Shown: positions 1 to 11,339, numbered from the stretch's first letter. The stretch: DNA of 64,000 nucleotides from Leptodactylus fallax (GCA_947044405.1 CAMRHE010000133.1:4295001-4359000), one strand, 5' to 3'. Program-made: numbers and translations. Notes: generated from the letters alone by a model not told the origin.

Positions 1-296
1 ATATCGGAACGGAATGGAACACAAGAACACACTTGGACTGTATACTTGGTCTTGTGCATGAAGCCTTATAATCATCAGGAGGTTAGCCCCACAGTCAGTC
101 CCCAAGAAAAAAGTATTTTTGGGATATCACAGGGTAAATGAAGCAATATATTATGCATACTGAAATTACAATCTCTATAACATATTGGACAGCTGTATAG
201 GAATGGATAGGTTTCCGTCACACCCAAATTAGAAGACATATAGATCTGTCCACCCTTAACTTAGCTCTAACTTGGATAAGGACACCAATTTCTCAT
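1..296. other. No recognisable feature
   Basis: AT-rich sequence with no supported exon, RNA gene or bounded repeat. It lies just left of a dispersed repeat copy beginning near 297. Confidence 0.4.
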
Positions 297-525
297 TAAA
301 CCAATGCAACATAATATCACGACGTTCATACAAAGCCCTTGAAAGGCTGAAATTCACAACACAACCACTGGATGGCCACACTTATACAGTAACATAGATA
401 GCATATCACTTTGTGACTGTATATCGCAAAAAGTGTTCATTTCATATACACAGATGCAGTACTATATCCGGATATGACCTGCTAAGAGGAAAGGTAATGA
501 AGGATATATCTGTATGAATAGCTCA
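297..525 (+). repeat. Interspersed repeat of unknown class, copy 1
   Basis: This stretch resembles 22,985-23,185 in the same orientation. Shared landmarks in the same order are the 'ggccac' segment, 'atcactttgtga', and 'aagaggaaaggtaa' followed by 'gaagga'. Neither copy shows clear terminal repeats or coding capacity, so the class is unknown. Boundaries are approximate and divergence is high (judged by eye). Confidence 0.5.
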
Positions 526-863
526 TGGTAGGTGGTTGTTAAAGATTAGCATTGAAGTCCAGGATTTTTATGGGAATAGTTACTAGATTTCTTTAATATC
601 CCACACAGAATTATGCGTATTGTCCTCTACTGTACATCAGACTGCTCCATACATCAGAGGGATATTACCTCTCTCTTGTAATTTTACTTTTGTTGCTTTG
701 AATACCCAATGGAGACATTCTATATCACACATATGAAAATCTCCATTCTTCCCTAAGAAGACTCAATATTGTCCCCTGGTACTTGTCGTTTTATCCCTAA
801 TGTTCTTCCTTGGTCCATCCTCTGACTTTGGTTCTATCTTATTCCCTAGATTATTGCAGTCTG

Positions 864-1033
864 GCGATAGGGGGTGCTGCACTAGCAGTAAATACCAGGC
901 CCTTGACCATGAGAGGGCCCAAAAGGTCCCTCTCCCACATAAGCTATGTCACTATTATAATGCAACAATGTCGATAGGGGCCCTATTACCGATTTTGTAT
1001 TGGGGCAACGAGCTTCAAGTTACGCCCTTGGTG
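864..1033 (-). mobile_element. hAT-like nonautonomous element, GGCGTAACTTGAAGC family
   Basis: Read on the minus strand, the right end gives 'gggcgtaacttgaagctc' followed by a GGCCCC-rich segment and 'caaaat', and the left end gives a 'gcaccccctat' segment. The same arrangement occurs at 24,741-24,906, 25,203-25,375 and, interrupted, at 28,549-29,030. The CAGnGGCGTAACT-type terminus resembles hAT MITEs; class assignment is inference. Confidence 0.55.
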
Positions 1034-1115
1034 ACAACCCCTAGAAATGTTCATGGATATGCTACAAGCTCTTTCAGCCCTTTTTCTGCCAATCAGTGAC
1101 TATTCTCTATATTTT

Positions 1116-1225
1116 CAAGATTTAAAGGGGTTAGCCACCTTTTAAAAATTGATGGTCTATAGTTAAAGTACGCCAACAATTTTAGATCAGCAAGGGGTCT
1201 GATTGTCGGGGTCCCCGCAGATAGG
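1116..1225 (+). mobile_element. Fragment of an AAAGGGG-terminus MITE
   Basis: The segment begins 'tttaaaggggttagccacc', continues with 'ttttaaaaattgatgg' and 'aattttagatcagca', and matches the left half of the fuller element at 38,530-38,875. Only one end is present, so it is a truncated copy without coding sequence. Confidence 0.5.
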
Positions 1226-1427
1226 CTGTTTCATAAAGCATTTCATTGAAGCAAATGCAGAGATAAACCAATGAAGCAATGCAGATATAATTATCTTTTC
1301 ATAGATATGCAAATTAACCTGCAGTGCACAGGCAAACTAGGCCCTGCCCCTGGTGCACTTGCAAGGTGTTTTGGATATTCATAAAAAGGTGAATATCTCT
1401 ATACTGCTTCATTAGTTTATAGTCAAA

Positions 1428-1680
1428 CTAGAGATAGGCGAATAAGTTCATACCAAGTTAGGTCCGATCCGAATATTTCAAATTGTTGTTTTTTTTTTTT
1501 ACAAAACTGAACAAATAGAGATTCATCTCAGACGAACTAATATGGACACTGCATTATTCTTTTGGGTCTCTTCAGACCCCATAGTATAGTAGGTGGAGTC
1601 CTGGGGAGGTGAAATAAAACATAAAAAAAACTCACCTTCCATTACCTCTTTTGGGCCTCCTCACCATGAAAACTAAACCC
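1428..1680 (+). mobile_element. TAGAGATG-terminus nonautonomous element, partial copy
   Basis: It starts 'tagagataggcgaataag' and contains the degenerate hairpin 'gggtctcttcagaccccat' followed by 'ggggaggtgaaa' and 'actcacct...gggcctcc'. The same order occurs at 36,553-37,079, which has both ends. The right end here is missing and runs into another repeat. Confidence 0.55.
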
Positions 1681-1689
1681 AAAAAACAA

Positions 1690-1880
1690 TGGTGGAATTG
1701 TTCTTTTTTCCTATTCCATCCCACAAATTTTTACCATTTTGCAATACATTATATGAAGAACTGAATGGTTCCATTAGAAAATATATAAGATGTCCCGCAA
1801 AATACAAGTCCTCTTTTTCTATAGTGTATAAAAAAATATTTGGTTCTTAAAATTCCATAAAAACAAAAATTAAATAATGG
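1690..1880 (-). repeat. Fragment of T/A-rich anuran-type interspersed repeat
   Basis: Landmarks such as 'catcccacaaatttttacc', 'caatacattatatg' and 'tgtcccgcaaaatacaag' match, in opposite orientation, the family seen at 13,625-14,440. Identification as a repeat widespread in frog genomes is from memory and was not searched. Confidence 0.45.
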
Positions 1881-2500
1881 AAAATATTAATCCACAGTTG
1901 CCCATTTTTCTGTTACAGGATATTTTGCTGTTGTTATTTTGTCCCCTTTTCTACGATTTGGTAATTCATGGGTTGCGAACACTCCACGAGGGCGAGGTAA
2001 GGTAAAACAATTTCCAGAATCCGTGATATTCGGCTGCTCCTTTAATCATGTTCCATTCTGTGATAAAAGCATTTCAATGTCAAACATGCATACTGATGCA
2101 ATTTAATGGGCCCATACAATTATAATTATCTAGTCAAAGCAGAGTTAAAGATCAGAAATAAAATATTCCAAAAAGTGGCGATGAAGGCACAATAACTGAT
2201 TTTAATTGGAAACCGCACATCAGAAGACACTTATCCCGAGCCGGCTAATTCATATCCAACTTACTCATCTTTACTCAGCTGCATTGCATAATGTGAGCCA
2301 TTGCCTGGAGAAAAGAGCGCAGACATATCTCTTAACTTCATTTTAATTCCATATGGTAGATTACATTTTACAAACGCTTGGAATTAAGATGAGATCGTAT
2401 GGCAACTAAAAGATTAAGACCTGTTTTATCTCCAGAAAAAGATAGGAAAAAATATACAAAGAACAAAAAGATTCATCAACTAGAACAATCCTAATAAGTC
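1881..2500. other. No recognisable feature
   Basis: Apparently unique AT-rich sequence. No splice-bounded open frame compatible with the CNBD gene's expected next exon (phase 0) was found here by eye. Confidence 0.35.
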
Positions 2501-2505
2501 CATGT

Positions 2506-2865
2506 TTGGTCGAGATGAGCAAACCAGAGGCCAAACCCAAGATTTTTGGGGTTCACCTCCTACAAATGACTACTATATTATGGGGTCTCTCCAGAGTGGA
2601 GACCTAGGAGAGGTGCGGAAAATAATAAACACTGATATTGACCTTCCCTCACTTATCTTGTGCTCTATTGCAGTGTCTAGTGCACGTTCCTCAGCGTCTT
2701 CAGACTTCTGGTCTCTTCTGTGACATTAGAGGCCTTGGGGTACCATTCAGGCCTTGCATGACGTCTGCTCATCCCACATGACCGCTAAGGTCTAGTCACT
2801 GGGAAACTAATGTGGCAAATATTCAGGAAATGAATCTTGAAAGATTCACCAATTTCTAATACTTT
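2506..2865 (+). mobile_element. TAGAGATG-family element copy
   Basis: The left end reads 'gagatgagcaaaccagagg', followed by the hairpin-like 'tatggggtctctccagag', 'ggagaggtgcggaaa' and, near the right end, 'tgacgtctgctcatcccac' and a 'gattcacc' segment. This is the same internal order as at 36,553-37,079. Boundaries are approximate. Confidence 0.45.
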
Positions 2866-3397
2866 GTTCAACAAGGTCATGGATGATGGATTCGACTACT
2901 GTTTTTAGACTTCACAAAGATGGTGTAAGGGTGACCAATCTACTGTGGGATCTGCCTGTGGGCTGAGGTTCTGACATAAAAATTAGACCATTCTACCCCA
3001 ACAAGACTTCGAGGTCAAGCAGCCATAAAATTAAAAACTCTGACTTTTTTGAAGCATGGACACTATGAAATCTACGAAGGTGACCTTTGGTATCAGGCAC
3101 CAAAATGTCAACAGGAGATCCTGTAAGTTGCATGGTAAGACCATCATGGATCACACATTCTTCCATCTCATCCCACAGAACAGATTGAGATCTGGGGAAT
3201 CTGGAGGCCACCTCAATACCTTGAACTCTTTGTCATGTTCTTGTGACTTTTTTGACATGACTCTTATGACCCTGTTGCCAGTTCACCTTGGGTCACTTTT
3301 TGTCTACATACTGGGCATACACAAGACCTTTGGTTTTGGACATTTATCACAATTTGGTCCTTATCACTTTCAACATATCCATGTCAAGAACTGTTAA
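2866..3397. other. No recognisable feature
   Basis: The segment contains overlapping open frames of 72 and 113 codons on opposite strands, with no recognisable domain, splice context or homologous neighbour. I treat them as chance openings. Confidence 0.35.
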
Positions 3398-3695
3398 AGG
3401 GGTTGTGCCGCTATGGACACTCATCCCCTATCCACGGGACAGGAGATGAGTGTCCAATCACTGGGGGCCTGATCAGGAGGATGGGGACCAAAAGTTAATG
3501 AGTGACCCATAGAAGTGAATGGAGCAGCGGTCACGCATGCGCACTGCTGCTCCATTCACAAGGAGGCCTTAGGGGGACTTTTGGTCCCCCATGCTCCAGA
3601 TGACTGGGGGACCCAGTGATTGGGCCCCTAGCGTTTAGACACTTATCCCCTTTCTTGTGTTTAGGGGATATGTCTATAACTGGACATCCCCATAA
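3398..3695 (+). mobile_element. AAAGGGGTT-terminus MITE
   Basis: The left end 'ttaaaggggttgtgccgct' and 'gacactcatcccctatcc' are mirrored by 'ggggatatgtctataactgg' and 'acatccccataa' at the right. The interior has an inverted pair around 'gcatgcgcactgctgctcc'. There is no coding capacity. The fold-back structure is typical of a nonautonomous DNA transposon; superfamily is not determinable. Confidence 0.6.
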
Positions 3696-3769
3696 TGTTA
3701 ATGACTTGTTGTTTCACTTGGTGATACAGGGAGTCTGTCACCAGAACAGAGCCTCCTAAATCATGTCAA

Positions 3770-4012
3770 CTGCCCCTGTGGACCGCTGTGATGTGTGATT
3801 GAGCCGTGTGGTGTGCTGACATCATGACGTTGACATGATTGGGCCTGTGATTGGATCTCAGTGTTTCTCTGGGTCTGCTGACATCATTCAGGAGGCCCAA
3901 AGTGGAAGGGAACTCACACTGGACGGCGTCCAGGAGACATGAGTAACCCAACATTTTTGGAAACTTTGTAGCGAACTTGGCTTGTTACAAACTGGTTCGC
4001 TCGTCCCTCGTA
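3770..4012 (+). mobile_element. Right half of a TAGAGATG-family element
   Basis: Includes 'gattgggcctgtgattgg', 'aggaggcccaaag' and the end 'ggttcgctcgtccctcg', which resembles the terminal region of the 36,553-37,079 copy. The left half is not recognisable nearby. Confidence 0.4.
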
Positions 4013-4586
4013 ATTCTGTAGCGAATACTATTGATACTTGAGCGCCATTGAATACTATAATATGGTGTCTTGAAGGGTTACAAGGAGTTTAAGAAAATAA
4101 GGGAAAGAATTGTAATGCGAGACGTTCTCATATTAAGATGTATTTCTAATTCCATTGGACGTCACACGTAACATTGCATAGATGAGTTTCCTATGACAGC
4201 TCAGACATGTCGGTGTCTAATGACATTTGTAACCTGTCAGAAAAAAAATTCCCATTTAATACAGGAGCATCCCTGAAATCCCGACACAGCTTAACTCAAG
4301 AAGTGTCAGAGATGACATTTTAAAATGAATATATATTTTTGTACAACTTTATAGACTTCTCTTGTGACATGTTATGATGACTCTATCATGACCCCGGAGT
4401 CTTCCATTCGTAGCTTCAATTATTCATCTCTTCTATAAATGTTGGCGCTTTAAATCATATCTATGTGATGAAAGGTGCCAAAAAACTTAGCGCTGCCATG
4501 GGTACACATAGAGGAGAAAGGGGCGCCCTATAAAACTAAAATAAGCCTCCCCCCCCTTCCCGGCAATGGTGACACCACCACAACCC
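4013..4586. other. No recognisable feature
   Basis: Intergenic or intronic sequence including a C-rich run near 4,549. No bounded repeat or coding signal was identified. Confidence 0.35.
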
Positions 4587-4985
4587 TTAAGGGAATGTGT
4601 CCCCTGGAAATTACTTATTTGTTTAAATCCTGTTTTTAAAGAATTTTGAAGTTATTATTAATATATTTTAAAAATCCTAAAAATCTTGCAATTTCAACTC
4701 TCACCACTAAGCCTAAAATAATCAGTGATTGCCTGTTTCCCGGACATGGATCATGGGCTATAATCACAATGGTCTGAAGAAGACTCTATTGACTTCTATG
4801 GGAGAGTTTTCTAGGCATGCCATGTGACCTCTGCAGAGAGGGGAGTAGATAACGTGAAATTCTCTATCACGACTGGTGCATTATGAGTCTTATCTACATA
4901 TTCATGATAGCTGTGATGATCAGAGTGTTGGAAGTGAGGTGACTGCTGCAAATAAATCTACTACAGAAAACCAGAAAACAGTGTT
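4587..4985 (+). repeat. AAGGGAATG-family interspersed repeat
   Basis: Begins 'ttaagggaatgtgtcccc', continues through AT-rich 'aagttattattaatata', 'caccactaagcctaaaataa' and 'ggagagttttctaggcatg'. The copy at 37,850-38,400 has the same order, including 'ggccactaaacctaataata' and the inverted 'agaaaactctccca'. Class unknown. Confidence 0.5.
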
Positions 4986-5309
4986 AGCCTATTATTGACT
5001 TAGGATTTATTAAATATTAATAACAATATGACCTCTCATAGACTATTACATGTCTGGGATGCCTGAGGCTCTTCAGTAAGTCAGTGTGGTTCTGGCGCTG
5101 GGTAGCTGGCAGCAGTGTCAGATTGGGGAGCCCAGCTGCCAACAACCCCTAGGAAATAGATAATAATACCCTATAAATTTGAGTATCTTCTGCTGGCCCA
5201 TTATTGCGTCAGACCTTGGGCCCATTTACTGTCACTCTGGAGGGCCAGTCCAACAGTGGCTGGCAGGACAGGATATAACAAGATATACCACAGTCTCTCA
5301 CCTCTCACG

Positions 5310-6645
5310 TGCTAAAAACACCTGCTGTAGCAGTAATGATTTATTCAACAGCACCTACTGTATCATTAATGATTTATCTCGCAGCACCTTCTGTATCAGT
5401 AATGAAGTATCTCGCAGCACCTGCTGTATCAGTAAATATTTATCTCACAGCACCTGCTGTATCAGCAATGATTTATCTCACAGCACCTGTTGTATCAACA
5501 ATGATTTATCTCACAGCACCTGCTGTATCATTAATGATTTATCTCACAGCACCTGCTGTATCAGTAATTATTTATCTCGCAGCACCTGCTGTATCAGTAC
5601 TGATTTATCTCAAAGCACCTTCTGTATCAGTAATGATTTATCTCGCAGCACCTGCTGTATCAGTAAATATTTATCTCATAGCACCTGCTGTATCAGCAAT
5701 GATTTATCTCACAGCACCTGCTGTATCATTAATGATTTATCTCACAGCACCTGCTGTATCTGTAAAGATTTATCTCACAGCACCTGCTGTATTAGTAATG
5801 ATTTATCTCAAAGCACCTTCTGTATCAGTAATGATTTATCTCGCAGCACCTTCTGTATCAGTAATGAAGTATCTCACAGCACCTGCTGTATCAGTAAATA
5901 TTTATCTCACAGCACCTGCTGTATCAGTAATGATTTATCTCACAGCTCCTTCTGTATCAGTAATGATTTATCTCACAGCACCTACTGTATCTGTAAAGAT
6001 TTATCTCACAGCACCTGCTGTATCAGTAATGATTTATCTCAAAGCACCTTCTGTATCAGTAATGATTTATCTCGCAGCACCTTCTGTATCAGTAATGAAG
6101 TATCTCGCAGCACCTGCTGTATCAGTAAATATTTATCTCACAGCACCTGCTGTATCAGTAATGATTTATCTCACAGCACCTGCTGTATCAGTAATGATTT
6201 ATCTCAAAGCACCTTCTGTATCAGTAATGATTTATCTCGCAGCACCTTCTGTATCAGTAATGAAGTATCTCACAGCACCTGCTGTGTCAGTAAATATTTA
6301 TCTCACAGCACCTGCTGTATCAGTAATGATTTATCTCACAGCACCTGCTGTATCAGTAATGATTTATCTCACAGAACCTGCTGTATCAGTAAAGATTTAT
6401 CTCGCAGCACCTTCTGTATCAGTAATGATTTATCTCACAGCACCTTCTGTATCAGTAATGATTTATCTCGCAGCACCTTCTGTATCAGTAATGAAGTATC
6501 TCGCAGCACCTGCTGTATCAGTAAAGATTTATCTCACTGTACCTGCTGTATCAGTAATGATTTATCTCACAGCACCTGCTGTATCAGTAATGATTTATCT
6601 CACAGCACCTGCTGTATCAGTATTGATTTATCTCACAGCACTACA
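5310..6645 (+). repeat. 33-bp minisatellite with higher-order structure, about 40 copies
   Basis: A 33-bp unit containing 'agcacctgctgtatcagtaa' and 'tgatttatctcac' is repeated about 40 times. Because 33 is divisible by three, two plus-strand frames stay open through the array (528 and 457 codons, as 11-residue repeats). Variant units recur in a set order: units with 'agtaaatatttatctca' are numbers 4, 11, 18, 25 and 30, with a near variant at 37, giving a dominant seven-unit (231-bp) period. The open frames lack any domain or upstream gene structure and are best treated as repeat artefacts. Confidence 0.9.
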
Positions 6646-6660
6646 TATGAGCACTGTGTA

Positions 6661-8227
6661 CAGTCATGGTCAAAAGTTTTGAGAATGATACAAATATTAA
6701 TTTTTACAAAGTCTACTGCTTCAGTTTTTCTAATGGCAATTTGCATATACTCCAGAATGTTATAAAGAGTGATCAGCTTAACAGCAATTACTTGCAAAGT
6801 CAATATTTGCCTAGAAAATGAACTTTATCCCCCAAAACACATTTCAACATCATTGCAGCCCTGCCTTAAAAGGACCACCTAACATCATTTCAGTGATTGC
6901 TCCATTAACACAGGTGTGGGTGTTGATGAGGACAGGGCTGGAGATCAATCTGTCATGATTAAGTAAGAATGACACCACTGGACACTTTAAAAGGAGGCCG
7001 GTGCTTGCCATCATTGTTTCTCTTCTGTTAACCATGGTTATCTCTAAAGAAACACGTGCAGTCATCATTGCACTGCACAAAAATGGCCTAACTGGGAAGA
7101 GTATTGCAGATAGAAAGATTGCACCTCAGTCAACAATCTATCGCATCATCAAGAACTTCAAGGAGAGAGGTTCCATTGGTGCCAAAAAGGCTCCAGGGCG
7201 CCCAAGAAAGACCAGCAAGCGGCAGGACCGTCTCTTAAAAGTGTTTCAGCTGCGGGATCGGGCTACCAGCAGTGCAGAGCTTGCTGAGGAATGGCAGCAG
7301 GCAGGTGTGAGTGCATCTGCACGCACTGTGAGGCGGAGACTCTTGGAGCAAGGCCTGGTCTCAAGGAGGGCAGCAAAGAAGCCACTTCTCTCCAGAAAAA
7401 ACATCAGGGACAGACTGATATTCTGCAAAAGGTACAGGGAGTGGACTGCTGAGGACTGGGGTAAAGTCATTTTCTCTGATGAATCCCCTTTTCGATTGTT
7501 TGGAACATCTGGAAAACAGCTTATTCGGAGAAGAAGAGGTGAGCGCTACCACTAGTCTTGTCTCATGCCAACTGTAAAGCATCCTGAAACCATTCATGTG
7601 TGGGGTTGCTTCTCAGCCAAGGGAATCGGCTCTCTCACAGTCTTGCCTAAAAACACAGCCATGAATAAAGAATGGTACCAGAATGTCCTCCAAGAGCAAC
7701 TTCTCCCAACCGTCCAAGAGCAGTTTGGCGCTCAACAATGCCTTTTCCAGCATGATGGAGCACCTTGCCATAAAGCAAAGGTGATAACTAAATGGCTCAG
7801 GGAACAAAACATAGAGATTTTGGGTCAATGGCCTGGAAACTCCCCAGATCTTAATCCCATTGAGAACTTGTGGTCAATCATCAAGAGACGGGTGGACAAA
7901 CAAAAACCAACAAATTCAGACAAAATTAAAGCATTGATTCTGCAAGAATGGACTGCTATCAGTCAGGATTTGGTCCAGAAGTTGATTGAGAGCATGCCAG
8001 GGAGAATTGCAGAGGTCCTGAAGAAGAAGGGTCAACACTGCAAATATTGACTTGCTGCATTAACTCATTCTAACTGTCAATATAAGCTTCTGTTACTCAT
8101 AATATGAATGCAATTCTATTTCTGTATGTGATAAAAACATCTGACAAACACACATAAAAACCAGAGGGCAGCAGATCATGTGAAAATAGAATATTTGTGT
8201 CATTCTCAAAACTTTTGGCCATGACTG
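6661..8227 (+). mobile_element. Tc1/mariner-superfamily transposon, near full length
   Basis: The element is flanked by TA on both sides (6,659-6,660 and 8,228-8,229). Its ends are imperfect inverted repeats of about 70 bp starting 'cagtcatggtcaaaagtttt'; the right end reads 'aaaacttttggccatgactg'. Length is about 1.57 kb, usual for Tc1-like elements. It carries one transposase frame on the plus strand interrupted by one stop codon. It landed about 15 bp beyond the last unit of the 33-bp minisatellite. Confidence 0.93.
7034..8050 (+). pseudogene. Tc1-like transposase broken by a single in-frame TAG
   Basis: A DDE transposase that would cut and paste its own transposon in the nucleus. The frame has 338 codons from ATG 7,034 if the TAG at 7,553-7,555 (codon 174) is ignored; both sides are in the same frame, so the lesion looks like a single substitution. 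The N-terminal half has the bipartite helix-turn-helix region with a GRPRK linker. Catalytic positions are D149 (SDESPF), D241 (QHDGAPCH) and E277 (NPIENLW). Thirty-five residues separate D241 and E277, one more than the DD34E usual for Tc1, so it may belong to a DD35E lineage. The ATG at 7,034 (MVISKETR) is preferred over 7,001 because Tc1 proteins begin close to the first helix. Confidence 0.9.
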
Positions 8228-8229
8228 TA

Positions 8230-8712
8230 CAGTGTAATACACCACACACTTATATAATACAGAATTGCAATAAATGTAGATGTGCCCAGATTTATTATAA
8301 CGATGTTTGGGCTTGCAGCTGTAGAAACATCTGTGTGCCACACCCATGGCCTAGTTGAAACAAATGCTTGAATGGGTGATCAACCTAGGGAGGTGAAACT
8401 ACCAGTAAAATCTGCCTGAAGCCTTGCCCAAACATCACAAAACATGTATAGCCAGATCAAATCTAGAAAAAACTATAGTTACATATATTGTGATCTGCAC
8501 AGGAGAGGCTACACACTTTCTTCTGTGCTGTAGCGTGCGGCATGTTACGGGCAGAGTACAATGAGAGGGTCAGAGGTCATTGGTGGTGGGCAATATCCTT
8601 GCATTAACTACAGGAAACAGGAAGCTGTCTGGAGGAGATTCTGTAACCACAGCAAAAACTCCTTGGCTATGGAGATTTGAAGTTGTCACCTGGTGCATAC
8701 AAGTATAGATAG
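8230..8712. other. No recognisable feature
   Basis: Unassigned sequence between the Tc1 element and a MITE. No supported exon or RNA. Confidence 0.35.
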
Positions 8713-9005
8713 CTTAGGCAGAGTTCATATCTGCATTGGAGTCTCTGTTCAGAGACTCAGTTGCAGTGTCCATTGAAAATCGCCAGACGAAAAAGTCTGG
8801 CAGTTCTGGCTTTTACGTCCAGTTGTTTCACTTAAAAAGAAAGGACACTCAATAGACCCCATCATAGTCAATGGGATCCATCAGGCTCAGTTTATGACCG
8901 ATATTTTAGTGGTCTGTTTGTCCATTGTTCTGGTCCTCCAACTGACCAGAACAATGGCGACTCTGGGCACATCAGAATTATTACTAGATCATGATTACAT
9001 GTGAG
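8713..9005 (+). mobile_element. GTTCATATCTGC-type MITE
   Basis: Starts 'gcagagttcatatctgcatt' and contains 'aaaagaaaggacactcaa' and 'gaccccatcatagtcaatgg'. A shorter related copy at 11,340-11,530 has 'agaacacccgacggacccc' and 'attatagtcaatggggtcc'. No coding capacity; the right boundary is uncertain. Confidence 0.5.
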
Positions 9006-9093
9006 AATCTACATGTGGATTCACCGGCGTCGCTCTTTAAGCACATGATTTATACCTTCCAAGTACATTACAAAGTTGGAGCTTAATACTTAC

Positions 9094-9297
9094 GAAAACT
9101 TCCCCGGCTCGCAGAGTTTGGATGTGAATAAATATTTGAGAAACATTTTCATCTTCTTGTGTTATAGAGACGACTGGCTGCCGGGTGGCTGCTGCACTTG
9201 ATCTTACTGTCTCATCCAATTTTCTCTCTCTCTGTAGGAGCGGTAGTAGATGCTCCTCTTCAATGAAATCATATGACGGATCTTCATATTCCCGATC
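9094..9297 (-). CDS. Exon of a cyclic nucleotide-binding-domain protein (most 3' exon in window)
   Basis: A 204-bp exon, read on the minus strand, starting after a T-rich acceptor ending 'ttttattttgcaag' and ending at the donor GTAAGTATT. It encodes 68 residues in phase 0/0, beginning DREYEDPSYDFIEEE and ending VSQIFIHIQTLRAGEVF. The acidic first half looks like a disordered insertion within the domain. The last twelve residues fit the beta strand and G-[DE]-V-F turn that precede the phosphate-binding cassette of CNBDs; the cassette itself would be in the next exon, which I do not find. The phase matches the 29,121 exon exactly. The bare AAG acceptor is less usual than CAG. CNBD1 or CNBD2 are possible names, but I cannot decide from sequence alone. 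Confidence 0.68.
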
Positions 9298-9409
9298 CTT
9301 GCAAAATAAAAACACCAGACACGGAAGGCGTTTATTCAGCTATTTCTCAAAAGACATCTTTACAATAACATAATTTATCACAACCTTGTAGCTGTAGTCA
9401 CTACATTTA

Positions 9410-10100
9410 ACCCCTTAAAGGGTACCTGAGTTTTCGTCAAAAGTTGAAATTTCTGCAGGTTCTTCTAGGCAGTCAGTTCTCTGCCTTCATACATGTGTCC
9501 TATCAGTTTTTCTGATGCTAATATCCCCATTATGACTGCATCACATTTTACTTTTCTCCCTGAGGAAGGGAACATGTAAAATACAGAGCAGTTTGCCCTC
9601 CCCTATCCATTATTGCTACTACTGGTTTCTTTACATGTAATTCTGCCAGGAGTAACCGTAAAATAGCATACAAATAGCTGAGAAAAGCCAATGTGACTGT
9701 AATATAGAAAATCCAGTTACAGTGGACTGCAAATACAGCTGTTGATGTAGCTAAAAAGATCCCCAACACAGAAAAAGAGAAATTTAAGCAGAATCAGGAA
9801 AGCTGTCTGCGACTAATTTCTTATCAGCAAGCAGCTAGTCAGAAGTAGATAGTTTCTCCTTACAAACACAGACTGCACACTTCTTTCTGAGCAGTGTACA
9901 GGCAGGGAAAGCTGTGTGGAAACATGCAGAGGCTAAGACAAGAGACCTCCCCCTCCCCCTCTACTTCTTGTGTATCCATCTTGAGCCCATTGGTCAGACC
10001 TTTCCTAGTAACAGGGAGTGAACAGTAAATTAGCAAGAAGGAAGACATCTAGTGGTAGGAACTTTTAGAAAGGTCTTTCATGCAAAAAGAGCAACAATTT
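9410..10100 (+). repeat. Interspersed repeat starting CCTTAAAGGGTACC
   Basis: Begins 'ccccttaaagggtacctgag' and runs to about 10,100 with the 'tctagtggtaggaactttt' segment. The terminus resembles other frog-type elements in the window that end in TTAAAGGG. No open frame of note; the minus-strand 73-codon frame inside it is unremarkable. Boundaries are approximate. Confidence 0.35.
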
Positions 10101-10259
10101 TTAAATAAAGTGCATGACATTTTGATCCAAAATCACATGATCTATGAGACTAAATTGTTTAAAACATTAATGACCACAGAAAGGCAGAGTCTAGTTTGTT
10201 CTTGTTATTATTTTAATTTCTGCATTACAAGAATGTAGCTGTATGATGTATTGTTTTTA

Positions 10260-10520
10260 CCTTTGCCTAGGTCATCAATTGAAGATCAGAGGATGCCCAC
10301 AGATCAGCTGTCTGAAGTGACATCGGCTCTGCGTGAGCACCACTGGCCATGTGACATCACATTCATTGGTCACATGACCTGCGGGAAACTCAGTGCCATT
10401 CAAGTGAATGGGGCTGAGCTGAAAAACCAAGTACAGTCACTATACAATGTACATCATTGTTTTTCAGCGCTTACAGGAGGACTGTGGTCTCTTCAAACAG
10501 CTGATCAGGGGGGGCCCTGG
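10260..10520 (+). mobile_element. Probable MITE half with TCATCAAT terminus
   Basis: The 'aggtcatcaattgaagatca' segment followed by 'gcattcaagtgaatgggg'-like sequence ('gccattcaagtgaatgggg') resembles one arm of the 12,090-12,445 element. The second arm is not obvious. Confidence 0.3.
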
Positions 10521-11160
10521 CTGTAAGTTCCTAACCCCTTCCTGCTCTGAGCTGTACTATTACATCACAGGACCTGCCGCAGGAGTTAGAAAATACTCAG
10601 ACCCAGTGACTTAACCCCTCAGATGCCATGATCAATATTGTTCACAGCATCTGAATGGTTAGAAGGTGAGATCGCCCTCTGTTTCATCCTCTTGGATTCT
10701 CTGCAATGAGATCATAGGGCCCAAGGGGGTTGCCATGGTGGCTGGGAGGTCAATCAATGGCCTTCTGGCTACCTTTCTCTATTACATATAGGGATTGTAA
10801 GGATAAGTAATGCAGTACATTGCACTAGGGATAGGAGATCCCAGGTTCCAGTCCCCTTGTGGAACAGTAAAATGTATTAAAAAAGTTTAATGAGTTTAAA
10901 ATAAAATATTAAAAATAAATTTAAAACGTAGGTAGAAGAAAAGTATTACTTATCCCCATGTACGTATAAGCCCACACTATCCAAAAATAGAAATTACGGT
11001 TAATGCTGTAAAAAAATATATATATACCACAATGTGCAAATTAATGTGTTTTGGTCATCTCACGTCGTGCAAAAAAACCATAAAAATTGATCAAAAAGTC
11101 ATACATACCAAAAATTGGTACCAATAAACAAAAAGACCTTGTGTCATTAAAGGGTTAAGA
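10521..11160 (+). repeat. Anuran-type interspersed repeat ending in AAAGGGTTAAG
   Basis: Contains, in order, 'aaccccttcctgctctgag', a 'gatcaatattg' segment, an 'aataagttt'-like AT-rich stretch, 'cgtcgtgcaaaaaaaccat', 'ttggtaccaataaac' and the end 'cattaaagggttaag'. This order corresponds to a repeat I recall as abundant in frog genomes. It has no coding sequence. Identification is from memory. Confidence 0.5.
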
Positions 11161-11339
11161 CGTTAATATGTTGATTTTTACTAGAACTATGTTATAATTT
11201 GGAAATTGCACGATGGTAATACATGGGCGCTGTATGGTCCTGTTATTAACGTTCTATTTCACAGAATTATTTGAGACCCTAAGGCATTTTTGGGCACAAT
11301 ATGGTGCTGGTAATATGTTGACATTTCTAATGATAGGTT

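Noticed and set aside
5179..6765. 528- and 457-codon cysteine/serine repeat proteins
   Set aside because: Two frames stay open only because the minisatellite unit is 33 bp; no signal peptide, domain or exon context supports a gene.
9185..9373. Plus-strand open frame overlapping the CNBD exon
   Set aside because: The minus-strand reading has matching splice sites and a domain match; the plus-strand frame is its shadow.
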